Positions 32,231 through 41,925 are shown, numbered from the stretch's first letter. The stretch is DNA of 64,000 nucleotides from Achromobacter pulmonis (GCF_902859765.1 NZ_CADIJV010000009.1:106657-170656), one strand, 5' to 3'. A program made the numbers and translations. Notes: generated by a model not told the origin, from the sequence alone.

Positions 32231-33685
32231 ATGCCCTCCGCCACCCTGCCCTCGCCCCGCCCCGATGCCTGCGCCAAACCCGCCAAGCCCGCCACCCCCG
32301 GCCGGCTCGGCCTGGCCGTGCTGCTGTCCGGCGGCTTCATCACGATCTTCGACCTGTTCGTGGTCAACGTCGCCATCCCCAGCATGCAGCGCACGCTGTC
32401 GGCCAGCTTCGCGCAGATCAACTTCATCATCGTCGCCTACGAACTGGCCTATGGCGTGCTGCTGATCGCCGGCAGCCGGCTGGGCGACCGCCATGGCCGC
32501 CGGCGCCTGTTCATGCTGGGCATGGCCGGTTTCGCGCTGGCCTCGGCGCTATGTGGACTGGCGCCCGACGCCAACACGCTGATCGGCGCGCGCGTGCTGC
32601 AGGGCGTGGCGGCGGCCATGCTGTTCCCGCAGGTCTACGCGCTGATCCGCGTCAGCTACGACGGCCACGCGCGGCGGCGCGCCTTCGGCCTGCTCGGCAT
32701 GACGCTGGGGCTGGCGGCCATTGCCGGCCAGGTGCTGGGCGGCTGGATCGTGCATGCCGACCTGTTCGGCCTGGCGTGGCGCACGATCTTCCTGGTGAAC
32801 GTGCCGCTCGGCGTGCTGGCCTGGCGGCTGGCGCGCCACATCCCCGAATCGCGCGACGCCGCCGGCGCGCCGATGGACTGGGGCGGCTCGGCGCTGGTCG
32901 GGGCGGGGCTGGGGCTGTTGCTGCTGGCGCTGGTCGAAGGGCCGGCGCGCCACTGGCCCGCGTGGACGCTGGCCTGCGGCGCGGCGGCGGTCGCATTGCT
33001 GGCGCTGTTCGTGTGGCTGCAACGCCGCGCCGGGGCCGCCGGCCGCGTGCCGCTGATCGACATGGCGCTGCTGGCGCAGCCGCGTTTCGCGGCGGGCTGC
33101 CTGCTGGTGACGCTGGTGTTCTCCACCGCCAGTGCGATGTTCCTGTGCTACGCCCTGCTGTTGCAGACCGGGCTGGGCGTGGATGCGCTGACGGCTGGCA
33201 CGGTGTTCGCGCCGGCCAGCGTGGGCTTCGTGGCCGGGTCGATGGCGGCGCCGCGGCTGGCGGCGCGCTTCGGCACGCGCGCGGTCACCGTGGCCGCGCT
33301 GCTGTATGGCGGCGCCACGGCCGCGTTGATGCTGCAAGTGGGAGCGGCCGGCGCCGCGCTCGCGCCGTGGTCGCTGGTGCCCGCGCTGGTCTGGCTGGGC
33401 GCGGCGCAAGGCGCGGTCAACACGCCGCTGGTCAATCTGGCCTTGGGACTGGTCGACGACCATCAGGCCGGCATGGCCGCGGGCGTGGTGGCCACCCTGC
33501 AGCAGGTGGGCGCGGCGCTGGGCGTGTCAGCCGCCGGCATGCTGTTCAGCGGCACGCTCGATGCCATGGCCGGCGCGGCCCTCGGCGACCGCTACGCCCA
33601 GGCTTTCGCCAGCGCGATGCGCTTCAACCTGGCGGCCATCGGCGCCTCGGTGCTGCTGCTGTGGTGGCTGGCCCGGCGCCGCTGA
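32231..33685 (+). CDS. DHA2-family MFS drug exporter (14 TM)
   Basis: 484 residues with about 14 membrane spans. GFITIFDLFVVNVAIPSMQR is the DHA2 TM1 motif D; GSRLGDRHGRRRLFMLG is motif A; VLQGVAAAMLFPQVYALI and GMTLGLAAIAGQVLGGWIV (motif C region) follow. This is a proton-driven multidrug exporter of the EmrB/QacA class. GAAGG is a weak ribosome-binding site ahead of the ATG. It is divergent from the MmyB-type regulator, a frequent pairing. Confidence 0.9.
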   Translation: MPSATLPSPRPDACAKPAKPATPGRLGLAVLLSGGFITIFDLFVVNVAIPSMQRTLSASFAQINFIIVAYELAYGVLLIAGSRLGDRHGRRRLFMLGMAGFALASALCGLAPDANTLIGARVLQGVAAAMLFPQVYALIRVSYDGHARRRAFGLLGMTLGLAAIAGQVLGGWIVHADLFGLAWRTIFLVNVPLGVLAWRLARHIPESRDAAGAPMDWGGSALVGAGLGLLLLALVEGPARHWPAWTLACGAAAVALLALFVWLQRRAGAAGRVPLIDMALLAQPRFAAGCLLVTLVFSTASAMFLCYALLLQTGLGVDALTAGTVFAPASVGFVAGSMAAPRLAARFGTRAVTVAALLYGGATAALMLQVGAAGAALAPWSLVPALVWLGAAQGAVNTPLVNLALGLVDDHQAGMAAGVVATLQQVGAALGVSAAGMLFSGTLDAMAGAALGDRYAQAFASAMRFNLAAIGASVLLLWWLARRR

Positions 33686-33705
33686 TGGCGCCGGCGCGCG
33701 CCACG

Positions 33706-34473
33706 CTAACCGGCCAGCGGTACGCCCGGCTGGCTGGCCGATCGCGTGCCCGGCAGCGGGTGGCAGGACTGCGGATAGTAGGTATGCACCAGCGACAGCT
33801 TGACGCGGTCACTGCGGTTTCCCTGGGCCGCGTGCAAGGTGCGGCAATGGAAGAACACCAGATCGCCGGCGCGCAACTCGGGGCAAACGGCGCGCGCGAT
33901 CCATGCGGCGTTCTCCGGCGCGTCGTCGCGGAAGAACTTCTGCGCATCGAATTGCGCCGGCTGGAAAGCTGCCGCGTGCGAACCGGGAATGAACGACAGC
34001 CCGCCGTTGTCCCAGGTTTCATCGCCCAGGGCCAGCCAACAGGACACCAGGTCCGTGTCGGAAAACGACCAGTAGCGGATGTCCTGGTGCCAGCCGGTCA
34101 GGCTGCCGTAGGCCGGGTGCTTGGTCATCACGCAGTTGTGATGCACGGTCGACAGCACCGGCGTCTCGCCGAAATAACGGGACAGCGATTGGCCGATGGC
34201 CGCATCCGTGGCCCATTGCGCGAACAGCGGGTCGCGGCCATAGGCGCCGAGCAGGCGCCGCACGGTCAGGCCGCCGGCCGCCTCGCGCGACGCAGGCGCG
34301 CCGGGATAGCGCAGATCCGCTTCGTATTCGATCGGTGCCACGTGTTCGCGCAGATGGCGCTCGGCCAATGCCCGCAGCGCCGCGACCCGCGCCGGGTCCG
34401 CGAACTGGCGCGCGACCACGAAACCCTGCTCGCGCAGGACCGCCAACTCATCTTCTTGCAATGACCGGGACAT
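33706..34473 (-). CDS. Phytanoyl-CoA dioxygenase (PhyH) family protein
   Basis: 255 residues, Fe(II)/2-oxoglutarate-dependent double-stranded beta helix. The metal triad is visible: GWHQDIRYW (HxD) and the distal His in FFHCRTLHAAQGNRS, with the downstream Arg that would bind 2-oxoglutarate. VHHNCVMTKHPAYG and GGLSFIPGSHAA are typical of PhyH proteins. The ATG at 34473 begins where homology begins. It is convergent with the MFS gene. The substrate is unknown; small hydroxylated metabolites are common in this family. Confidence 0.83.
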   Translation of the reverse strand: MSRSLQEDELAVLREQGFVVARQFADPARVAALRALAERHLREHVAPIEYEADLRYPGAPASREAAGGLTVRRLLGAYGRDPLFAQWATDAAIGQSLSRYFGETPVLSTVHHNCVMTKHPAYGSLTGWHQDIRYWSFSDTDLVSCWLALGDETWDNGGLSFIPGSHAAAFQPAQFDAQKFFRDDAPENAAWIARAVCPELRAGDLVFFHCRTLHAAQGNRSDRVKLSLVHTYYPQSCHPLPGTRSASQPGVPLAG

Positions 34474-34661
34474 GCTGAACCTGCCAACCCTCAGACCCCG
34501 CGGCGTAAGCTGCAAAGCGTCTGCGCACAGGGCAGGCGCGTGCCGGACGAGGCGCCGGCGGGCGCGGGGAGCGCTAGATTACACCCAAACCCCACGCGGC
34601 CGGAACGCAGGCCCGCTTGCCGAGTCAGCAGCGGCGTTGCCGCCCGCGCCCCACGGCCGCG

Positions 34662-35774
34662 CTAGCCGCCGGCCGCGGTCTTGTTGGACGGCGCCGCGGC
34701 CTTGATCCGGGCCGTGTCGCGCTCGACTTCCTCGTGGTGCACCCATTCGCGCCATACGGCCACCAGCAGCGCCATCAGCACAGGGCCGACGAACAGGCCG
34801 ACGAGGCCCATGGTTTTGACCCCGCCCACCAGCCCGAAAAAGGTCGGCAGGAACGGCAGCTTGACCGGGCCGCCTACCAGGCGCGGCCGCAGCGTCTTGT
34901 CGACGATGAACAGCTCGACGCTGCCCCACACCATCAGGGCGATGCCCGCCACCACGTGGCCGGAGCCCACTAGGTACAGCGACACCAGCGTGAACGACAG
35001 CGGCGCGCCGCCCGGGATCAGCGCCATGAAGCCGGTGACCACGCCCAGCAGCACCGGCGAGGGCACGCCGGCAACCCAGTAGGCAACGCCCAGCACCAGG
35101 CCCTCGCCCAATGCGATCAGGCCCATGCCGGTGACGGTGGAATTGATGGTGGCCGGCACCACGCGCGAAAAGCGCTGCCAGCGCGCCGGCAGGATGCGTT
35201 CGCCCAGCACGTCCAGTTGCGCCACCATGCGCATGCCGTCCTTGTAGACGAAGAACAGCGTGATCAGCATGAACAGCACCGTCAGCAGCAGCTGGAACAC
35301 GTTGCCGGTGGCGGCCAGCACCATGCGGTAGATATTGCCCAGGTGTTCGCCGCTGACGGCCTCGACCAGGGCGCCCAGCGCATGCGGCTGGCCAATGTAC
35401 GCCTGCCAGTATTCGGAGAGCCGGTCGCCCAGCACCGGCATCGAGGTGATCCAGTTGGGCACCTCTACGCCGTGGCGGTTGGCGGCGATGGCCCAGGCGA
35501 AGAACGTGCTGGCTTCCTTGATGGCGTAGGACAGCGCCAGCGACAGCGGCACGATCAGCACCACGATCACCATCAGCAACGCCAGCGAGGCGGCCAGCGC
35601 GGTGCGGCCGCCGCAACGCACCACCAGGCGCTGGTACAGCGGCCAACTGGCCAGGCCGATGATCAGCGCGGCCAGCGCGGGCACCAGGAAACCGCTCAGG
35701 AAGTACACCCCCGCCAGCAGGACGAGCAGCAAAAGCCAACGGGCGATCAGATAAGCGGGGAGTACAGGCTGCAT
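34662..35774 (-). CDS. AI-2E family permease (PerM type)
   Basis: 370 residues with about eight hydrophobic spans. LVPALAALIIGLASWPLYQR in the first part, FMLITLFFVYKDGMRMVAQL, then FMALIPGGAPLSFTLVSLYL and PTFFGLVGGVKTMGLVGLFV are the family landmarks. The name comes from AI-2 exporter TqsA; most members have other or unknown roles, and sodium/proton antiport has been reported for some. It is a single gene; nothing in the context indicates the substrate. Confidence 0.88.
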   Translation of the reverse strand: MQPVLPAYLIARWLLLLVLLAGVYFLSGFLVPALAALIIGLASWPLYQRLVVRCGGRTALAASLALLMVIVVLIVPLSLALSYAIKEASTFFAWAIAANRHGVEVPNWITSMPVLGDRLSEYWQAYIGQPHALGALVEAVSGEHLGNIYRMVLAATGNVFQLLLTVLFMLITLFFVYKDGMRMVAQLDVLGERILPARWQRFSRVVPATINSTVTGMGLIALGEGLVLGVAYWVAGVPSPVLLGVVTGFMALIPGGAPLSFTLVSLYLVGSGHVVAGIALMVWGSVELFIVDKTLRPRLVGGPVKLPFLPTFFGLVGGVKTMGLVGLFVGPVLMALLVAVWREWVHHEEVERDTARIKAAAPSNKTAAGG

Positions 35775-35905
35775 AGCGCGGATCGACAGAGAATGCGTTG
35801 AGGCTTTGACTGTCGGACTATACAGACGTTTCGAAACACACGAAGGACACCAGCCCTGTATTTACTACGGGGTTTCCCGGTGTTTCGGGATTTTGCCGGC
35901 GACTT

Positions 35906-35942
35906 GCCGGCGTGGCGCGCCCCCGGGGCCCGCCACGCCGGC
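35906..35942 (-). repeat. 12-bp perfect GC hairpin between LysR and AI-2E genes
   Basis: GCCGGCGTGGCG (35906-35917) pairs perfectly with CGCCACGCCGGC (35931-35942) across a 13-base loop. It lies just after the LysR stop on the minus strand. Without a T-run it is not a canonical terminator but could end or stabilise the LysR transcript. Confidence 0.5.
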
Positions 35943-35957
35943 CGGCACGATTGACGG

Positions 35958-37022
35958 CTACAAGGCGTATTCGGCGGCCTCTTCGCGCGCGGTGCGGCGG
36001 CGCGGCATGGGCTCGTTGGCGGCGGCCACGCCGGCCATGGCCATTTGCCTGGCCTGGCTGACCTGACGCTGCTGGAACACGCCGCAGCTGGCGGCGGCCG
36101 GATCGGTTTCGTCGCGGCCGCTGAGCAGCGGGCAGCTGGCGAACAGTTCCGCCGCCCAGTCGGCGAAGGCGCGCACCTTGGGCGAGAGCGGGCGGCTTTG
36201 CGGATACAGCACCGAGATCGCGGTGGCGCTGGGCTTCCATTGCGGCAGCACTTCGATCAGTTCCCCCGACTGCAGATAGGGCAGCGCCATGTAGCGCGGC
36301 GCCTGGATCAGGCCGAAACCCTTCAGGCCGCAATCCAGATAGGCGCCGGCTTCGTTCACCGCCACGGTGCCGCGCATGTCCACTTCCTGGTGCTTGCCGT
36401 CGATCTTGAAGTCCCAGGCGCAGTTGCGGCCGGTGCGGCTCGAAAAATAATGCACCGCGTGGTGATTGCGCAGTTCTTCGATGGTCTGCGGCATGCCATG
36501 GCGCGCGACGTAGGTCGGCGAGGCGCAGGTCACGGTCTGCAGCGTGCCGATGCGGCGCGCCACCAGGCCGGAGTCTTCCAGGTCGCCGGCGCGGATGACG
36601 CAGTCGACGGCCTCCTGCACCATATCCACGGGACGGTCGCCCATCCCCAGCACCAGCTCGACATCGGGATACTTGTCGTGGAAATCACACAATGAGGGGA
36701 TCAGGATCAAGCGGCCGATACAGGTCGGCACGTCGATGCGCAGCCGGCCCTTCAGGCGCAGCGCCGCTTCCTGGAAGCAGGCCTCGGTTTCCTCGACATC
36801 GGCCAGGATGCGCACGCAATGCTGGTAGTAGCCGGCGCCGTCGGGCGTCAGGCCGATGCGGCGGGTGGTGCGGTTGAGCAGGCGCACGCCCAGCAGGCGT
36901 TCGAGATTCTGGATGATGGTGGTGACGGTGGTGCGCGGAAGCGAGAGGCTGCGGGCCGCCCGGGTGAAGCTATTGGCATCCACGACGCGCACAAACACCT
37001 GCATAGCCTGAAAACGGTCCAT
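35958..37022 (-). CDS. LysR-family regulator divergent from the RND efflux operon
   Basis: 354 residues, longer than the usual 300 through a C-terminal tail of about 50 residues (from DETDPAAASC) rich in Gln, Ala and Arg. HTH: MDRFQAMQVFVRVVDANSFT, LSLPRTTVTTIIQNLERLLG, RTTRRIGLTPDGAGYYQH. The effector domain carries LKGRLRIDVPTCIGRLILIP, and WDFKIDGKHQEVDMRGTVAV is typical of the CrgA-like subgroup. It is divergent from the pump operon across 393 bases, and so is the likely pump regulator; it does not look like MexT by sequence. Confidence 0.9.
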   Translation of the reverse strand: MDRFQAMQVFVRVVDANSFTRAARSLSLPRTTVTTIIQNLERLLGVRLLNRTTRRIGLTPDGAGYYQHCVRILADVEETEACFQEAALRLKGRLRIDVPTCIGRLILIPSLCDFHDKYPDVELVLGMGDRPVDMVQEAVDCVIRAGDLEDSGLVARRIGTLQTVTCASPTYVARHGMPQTIEELRNHHAVHYFSSRTGRNCAWDFKIDGKHQEVDMRGTVAVNEAGAYLDCGLKGFGLIQAPRYMALPYLQSGELIEVLPQWKPSATAISVLYPQSRPLSPKVRAFADWAAELFASCPLLSGRDETDPAAASCGVFQQRQVSQARQMAMAGVAAANEPMPRRRTAREEAAEYAL

Positions 37023-37091
37023 GGCGACGGTGTCCTTTTAGGGCAATTGGGTCGGGGTGTACGGAGCATAACCCGAATTCGGCCTGGATTA

Positions 37092-37103
37092 GACAATTCT
37101 GTC
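37092..37103. promoter_or_regulatory. LysR operator candidate GACA-ATTC-TGTC
   Basis: 12-bp inverted repeat in an A/T-rich patch 70 bases upstream of the LysR start; a related TAGACA hexamer follows 38 bases later. It fits an autoregulated divergent LysR promoter. Confidence 0.45.
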
Positions 37104-37233
37104 GAACCGTGTTGCCGAGATAGACAGGTTTATCCGCGCGGGCAAAACATTCAGAATGCAAACCATCTTGAAGTGCCCGTGCCGCCCGGCGCCATCCCAG
37201 GGCCTGTCAATCCTCAGATTCCGATCCCGGCAG

Positions 37234-37257
37234 AATCCGTCCCCAAAAAGACGGATT
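37234..37257 (+). promoter_or_regulatory. Stem-loop in the leader region of the RND operon
   Basis: AATCCGTC (37234-37241), loop CCCAAAAA, GACGGATT (37250-37257): a perfect 8-bp stem extendable by one wobble pair. It lies about 160 bases before the first pump gene. It could act as an RNA structure or a protein operator. Confidence 0.45.
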
Positions 37258-37415
37258 TCACCAGGGAAGGGTAATCACCCCGCATGTTGCACTGCAATAT
37301 GACATCGGTGTTTCAGGACTGACAGCCCCGCCGCGATGCCCGCCCCCGCCGCCCTCCCGCCCCCTCGCGGTCCTGGCCAGCGCGCTTCACCCCGACACCA
37401 ACCTCAAGGAACATC

Positions 37416-38606
37416 ATGGTTTCGCGTAATCGTATTGCTGTGCTCGTCGTCTTCGCGGCCGTCATCGCGGCCGGCGGTAGCTACGCCCTGCTTCGCGCCC
37501 CCGCGGGCGCCAATGCGGCCCAGGCGCAGAGCGCGCCCGCCGCGCCTCCGGTCGAAGTGGCGGAAGTGGTCAGCAAGACCATCGTCGACTGGCAGCGCTA
37601 TTCCGGCCGGCTGGAGGCCATTGACCGGGTGGATATCCGCCCGCTGGTCTCCGGCACCCTGACCGCCGTGCATTTCAAGGACGGCAGCATCGTCAAGAAA
37701 GGCGACGTCCTCTTCACCATCGACCCGCGCCCCTATGCCGCCGAAGTCGACCGCGCCGCCGCCGCGCTGACCGCCGCCAAGGCCCGCGCCTCGTACACGG
37801 CCACCGAACTGGCGCGTGGCAAGCGCCTGCTGGCCGACAACGCCATCGCGCGCCGCGATTTCGAGGAAAAGCAGAACGCCGCCCGCGAGGCCGCGGCCAA
37901 TCTGCAGGGCGCGCAGGCCGCGCTCGACTACGCCAAGCTCAACCTGGGCTATACCCGCATCGAAGCGCCGGTCACCGGCCGCGTGTCGCGCGCCGAAGTC
38001 ACGGTCGGCAACGTGGTCGCCGCCGGCGCCGCCTCGGTGCCGCTGACCACGCTGGTGTCGGTCTCGAAGATGTACGCCTCGTTCGACGTCGACGAACAGA
38101 CCTTCCTGAAGTACGTGAACCCCGCCCGCAACGACAAGGCCGGCTCGGTGCCGGTCGAACTGGGCCTGGCCAACGAGGAAGGCTATTCGCGCACCGGCTT
38201 CGTGCAATCGGTGGACAACCGCCTGGACACCACGTCCGGCACCATCCGCGTGCGCGCCGAGTTCGACAACGCCGACGGCACCCTGCTGCCCGGCCTGTAC
38301 GCCCGCATCCGCCTGGGCGGCAGCGAACCGCGCAGCGCCGTGCTGATCGACGAAAAGGCCATCGGCACCGACCAGGACAAGCGCTACGTGCTGGTGCTGG
38401 ACGACAAGAATCACGCCAACTACCGCCAGGTCAAGCTGGGCGCCAACCAGGAAGGCCTGCGGGTGGTGGACGCCGGCCTGGCCGCCGGCGAACGCATCGT
38501 GGTCAATGGACTGCAGCGCGTGCGCCCCGGCGATGCCGTAAGCCCGACCGTGGTGCCCATGGTCGCGGCGCAACGCAACCCGGTCAAGACCGCGGCCGTC
38601 AACTAA
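37416..38606 (+). CDS. RND efflux periplasmic adaptor subunit (MexE/AxyE type)
   Basis: 396 residues, membrane fusion protein of a tripartite pump. The N-terminal signal anchor (residues 7-26) has no lipobox Cys. The barrel-sandwich half reads RVDIRPLVSGTLTAVHFKDG and FTIDPRPYAAEVDRAAAALT. A coiled-coil hairpin follows (roughly residues 95-170), then YTRIEAPVTGRVSRAEVTVG and the beta barrel with DNADGTLLPGLYARIRL. It bridges the inner-membrane pump and the outer-membrane channel encoded next. The pump it serves is of the MexF class, so MexE-like (AxyE in Achromobacter naming) is the best analogy. Confidence 0.94.
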   Translation: MVSRNRIAVLVVFAAVIAAGGSYALLRAPAGANAAQAQSAPAAPPVEVAEVVSKTIVDWQRYSGRLEAIDRVDIRPLVSGTLTAVHFKDGSIVKKGDVLFTIDPRPYAAEVDRAAAALTAAKARASYTATELARGKRLLADNAIARRDFEEKQNAAREAAANLQGAQAALDYAKLNLGYTRIEAPVTGRVSRAEVTVGNVVAAGAASVPLTTLVSVSKMYASFDVDEQTFLKYVNPARNDKAGSVPVELGLANEEGYSRTGFVQSVDNRLDTTSGTIRVRAEFDNADGTLLPGLYARIRLGGSEPRSAVLIDEKAIGTDQDKRYVLVLDDKNHANYRQVKLGANQEGLRVVDAGLAAGERIVVNGLQRVRPGDAVSPTVVPMVAAQRNPVKTAAVN

Positions 38607-38642
38607 GCCGCCGGTGAACCGCAAAGCAGAACGAGAACGTTC

Positions 38643-41600
38643 ATGAATATCTCGAAATTCTTCATCGACCGGCCGATCTTTGCCGGGGTCTTGTCCGTGC
38701 TGGTGTTGCTGGGCGGCCTGCTGGCCATGTTCCAGCTGCCGATCTCGGAATACCCGGAAGTGGTGCCGCCCTCGGTGGTGGTGCGCGCACAGTACCCGGG
38801 CGCCAACCCCAAGGTCATCGCCGAAACCGTCGCCTCGCCGCTGGAGGAATCCATCAACGGCGTGGAAAACATGCTGTACATGCAGTCGCAGGCCAACAGC
38901 GACGGCAACCTGACGCTGACGGTCAACTTCAAGCTGGGCGTGGACCCGGACAAGGCGCAGCAGCTGGTGCAGAACCGCGTGTCGCAGGCGCTGCCGCGCC
39001 TGCCGCCGGACGTGCAGCGGCTGGGCGTCACGACCACCAAGAGCTCGCCCACCCTGACGCTGGTGGTGCACCTGATCTCGCCCAATGACCGCTACGACAT
39101 CACCTACCTGCGCAACTACGCGATCCTGAACATCAAGGACCGCCTGGCGCGCATCACCGGCGTGGGTGAAGTCACGGTGTGGGGCGCGGGCAACTACTCG
39201 ATGCGCGTGTGGCTCGACCCGCAGAAGGTCGCGCAGCGCGGCATGACGGCCAGCGAAGTGGTGGCCGCCATCCGCGAACAGAACGTGCAGGTCGCCGCCG
39301 GCGTGATCGGCGCGTCCCCGACCCAGGGCGACGTGCCGCTGCAGCTGAACGTGAATGCGCGCGGCCGCCTGCAGACCGAAGAGGAATTCCGCGACATCAT
39401 CCTCAAGACCTCGCCCGACGGCGCCGTGACGCACCTGTCGGACGTGGCCCGCGTGGAACTGGACGCCCAGGAATACGGCCTGCGTTCGCTGCTGGACAAC
39501 AAGCAGGCGGTGGGCATGGGCATCATGCAATCGCCGGGCGCCAACGCGCTGGACGTGTCCTCGCAGGTGCGCGCCGCCATGACCGAGCTGGCCCAGGACT
39601 TCCCGCCGGGCGTGGAATACCGCATCGAATACGACCCGACCCAGTTCGTGCGTTCCAGCATCGAGGCCGTGGTGCACACGCTGCTGGAAGCCATCGCGCT
39701 GGTGGTGCTGGTGGTGATCCTGTTCCTGCAGACCTGGCGCGCCTCCATCATCCCGCTGCTGGCGGTGCCGGTGTCGATCGTCGGCACCTTCGGCCTGCTG
39801 CTGATGTTCGGCTATTCGATCAACGCGCTTTCCTTGTTCGGGATGGTGCTGGCCATCGGGATCGTGGTCGACGACGCGATCGTGGTGGTGGAAAACGTCG
39901 AGCGCAACATCGCCGCGGGCCTGAGTCCGCGCGACGCCACCTATCGCGCCATGCGTGAGGTGAGCGGGCCCATCATCGCCATCGCGCTGACGCTGTGCGC
40001 GGTGTTCGTCCCGCTGGCGTTCATGACCGGCCTGACCGGCCAGTTCTACAAACAGTTCGCCATGACCATCGCCATCTCGACGGTGATCTCGGCCTTCAAC
40101 TCGCTGACGCTGTCGCCGGCCCTGTCGGCCCTGCTGCTCAAGAGCCACCACGACAAGCCGGACTGGCTGACCCGTGGCATGAACCGCGTGTTCGGCCGCT
40201 TCTTCAACTGGTTCAACAACATGTTCGGCCGCGCCTCGGAGAACTACGGCGTGGGCGTGTCCGGCGTGATCCGCCGCAAGGCCGGCGCCATGGGCGTCTA
40301 TGCCGTGCTGGTGGCCGCCACCATCGGCGTGTCGTACCTGGTGCCCGGCGGCTTCGTGCCGGCGCAGGACAAGCAGTACCTGATCGGCTTCACGCAGTTG
40401 CCCAACGGCGCCTCGCTGGACCGCACCGAAGACGTGATCCGCCGCATGAGCGACATCGCCCTGAAGGAACCCGGCGTGCAGAGCGCCATCGCCTTCCCGG
40501 GCCTGTCGATCAACGGCTTCACCAACAGTTCCAGCGCCGGCATCGTGTTCGTGACCCTCAAGCCGTTCGAAGAACGCAAGGGCGCGGCGCTGTCGGGCAA
40601 CGCCATCGCGGGTTCGCTGAACCAGAAGTTCAGCGCCATCCAGGATGCCTTCATTGCCGTGTTCCCGCCCCCGCCGGTGCTGGGCCTGGGTACGCTGGGC
40701 GGCTTCAAGCTGCAATTGGAAGACCGCGCGGCGCTGGGGTATGCCGAGCTGGACAAGGCCAAGCAGGCCTTCCTGGCCAAGGCCCGCCAGACGCCCGAAC
40801 TGGGCCCGGCGTTCTCGAGCTATGAGATCAACGTGCCGCAGCTGGACGTCGACCTGGACCGGGTCAAGGCCAAGCAGCTGGGTGTGCCGGTGACGGAAGT
40901 GTTCGACACCATGCAGATCTACCTGGGTTCGATGTACGTCAACGACTTCAATCGCTTTGGCCGCGTGTTCCAGGTGCGGGCCCAGGCCGATGCGCCGTAC
41001 CGCGCCCACGCCGACGACATCCTGCAGCTCAAGACGCGCAATGCCGCTGGCGAGATGGTGCCGCTGTCGTCGCTGGTGACGGTCAAGCAGACCTTCGGCC
41101 CGGAAATGGTGGTGCGCTACAACGGCTATACCGCCGCCGACATCAACGGCGGCCCGGCTCCGGGCTACTCGACCAACCAGGCGCAGGCCGCGGCCGAGCG
41201 CGTGGCGGCCGAGACCTTGCCGCGCGGCGTGAAGTTCGAGTGGACCGACCTGACCTACCAGCAGATCCTGGCGGGCAACGCCGGCCTGTGGGTGTTCCCG
41301 ATCAGCGTGCTGCTGGTGTTCCTGGTGCTGGCCGCCTTGTATGAAAGCCTGACCCTGCCGCTGGCCGTGATCCTGATCGTGCCGATGAGCATCCTGGCGG
41401 CGCTGACCGGCGTCTACCTGACGGGCAACGACAACAACATCTTCACCCAGATCGGCCTGATGGTGCTGGTGGGGCTGTCGGCCAAGAACGCGATCCTGAT
41501 CGTGGAATTCGCCCGCGAGCTGGAGATGAACGGCCGCAAGCCGCTGGAAGCCGCGATCGAGGCCAGCCGCCTGCGCCTGCGTCCGATCCTGATGACGTCG

Positions 41601-41858
41601 ATCGCTTTCATCATGGGCGTGGTGCCGCTGGTGCTGTCGTCCGGCGCCGGCTCGGAGATGCGTCACGCCATGGGCGTCGCGGTGTTCTTCGGCATGCTCG
41701 GCGTGACCCTGTTCGGCCTGTTCCTGACGCCGGTGTTCTACGTGCTGCTGCGTTCGCTGGGGGGCAAGACGCTGCACTCGGCCGCGCCGCATGAAGCGCC
41801 GGTGTGCGTGCCGCACATCGACCCGCACGCGCCGCCCGCCCCGCAGCACAACCCCTGA
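38643..41858 (+). CDS. RND multidrug efflux transporter (MexF/AxyF type)
   Basis: 1071 residues, HAE1-family proton-driven pump. FFIDRPIFAGVLSVLVLLGG opens TM1. VVPPSVVVRAQYPGANPKVI matches MexF/OqxB more closely than MexB or AcrB. The proton-relay residues are intact: GIVVDDAIVVVENVERN in TM4 (Asp-Asp) and GLSAKNAILIVEFAREL in TM10 (Lys). Two large periplasmic loops are complete. It follows the adaptor gene by 36 bases. By analogy, substrates may include fluoroquinolones, chloramphenicol and trimethoprim; that is inference. Confidence 0.96.
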   Translation: MNISKFFIDRPIFAGVLSVLVLLGGLLAMFQLPISEYPEVVPPSVVVRAQYPGANPKVIAETVASPLEESINGVENMLYMQSQANSDGNLTLTVNFKLGVDPDKAQQLVQNRVSQALPRLPPDVQRLGVTTTKSSPTLTLVVHLISPNDRYDITYLRNYAILNIKDRLARITGVGEVTVWGAGNYSMRVWLDPQKVAQRGMTASEVVAAIREQNVQVAAGVIGASPTQGDVPLQLNVNARGRLQTEEEFRDIILKTSPDGAVTHLSDVARVELDAQEYGLRSLLDNKQAVGMGIMQSPGANALDVSSQVRAAMTELAQDFPPGVEYRIEYDPTQFVRSSIEAVVHTLLEAIALVVLVVILFLQTWRASIIPLLAVPVSIVGTFGLLLMFGYSINALSLFGMVLAIGIVVDDAIVVVENVERNIAAGLSPRDATYRAMREVSGPIIAIALTLCAVFVPLAFMTGLTGQFYKQFAMTIAISTVISAFNSLTLSPALSALLLKSHHDKPDWLTRGMNRVFGRFFNWFNNMFGRASENYGVGVSGVIRRKAGAMGVYAVLVAATIGVSYLVPGGFVPAQDKQYLIGFTQLPNGASLDRTEDVIRRMSDIALKEPGVQSAIAFPGLSINGFTNSSSAGIVFVTLKPFEERKGAALSGNAIAGSLNQKFSAIQDAFIAVFPPPPVLGLGTLGGFKLQLEDRAALGYAELDKAKQAFLAKARQTPELGPAFSSYEINVPQLDVDLDRVKAKQLGVPVTEVFDTMQIYLGSMYVNDFNRFGRVFQVRAQADAPYRAHADDILQLKTRNAAGEMVPLSSLVTVKQTFGPEMVVRYNGYTAADINGGPAPGYSTNQAQAAAERVAAETLPRGVKFEWTDLTYQQILAGNAGLWVFPISVLLVFLVLAALYESLTLPLAVILIVPMSILAALTGVYLTGNDNNIFTQIGLMVLVGLSAKNAILIVEFARELEMNGRKPLEAAIEASRLRLRPILMTSIAFIMGVVPLVLSSGAGSEMRHAMGVAVFFGMLGVTLFGLFLTPVFYVLLRSLGGKTLHSAAPHEAPVCVPHIDPHAPPAPQHNP

Positions 41859-41925
41859 TCCGGCCTGGAAAAACAGCCAGCGCGCCCCGTCCCGCACGGC
41901 GGGGCGCGCCCCCAAGAGAATCGTC

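Larger units (their letters stand above)
37023..37415. other. 393-bp intergenic control region of the efflux operon
   Basis: No gene is seen. It holds a GACA-N4-TGTC palindrome (37092-37103) near the LysR side, a second TAGACA at 37130-37135, and a perfect stem-loop nearer the pump (see separate entry). CAAGGAAC before the ATG at 37416 is the ribosome-binding site. No convincing -35/-10 pair could be assigned. Confidence 0.5.

Noticed and set aside
35958-37022. Naming the divergent LysR MexT or an Achromobacter pump-regulator symbol
   Set aside because: Its HTH and effector domain look CrgA-like rather than MexT-like, so only a positional link to the pump is claimed.
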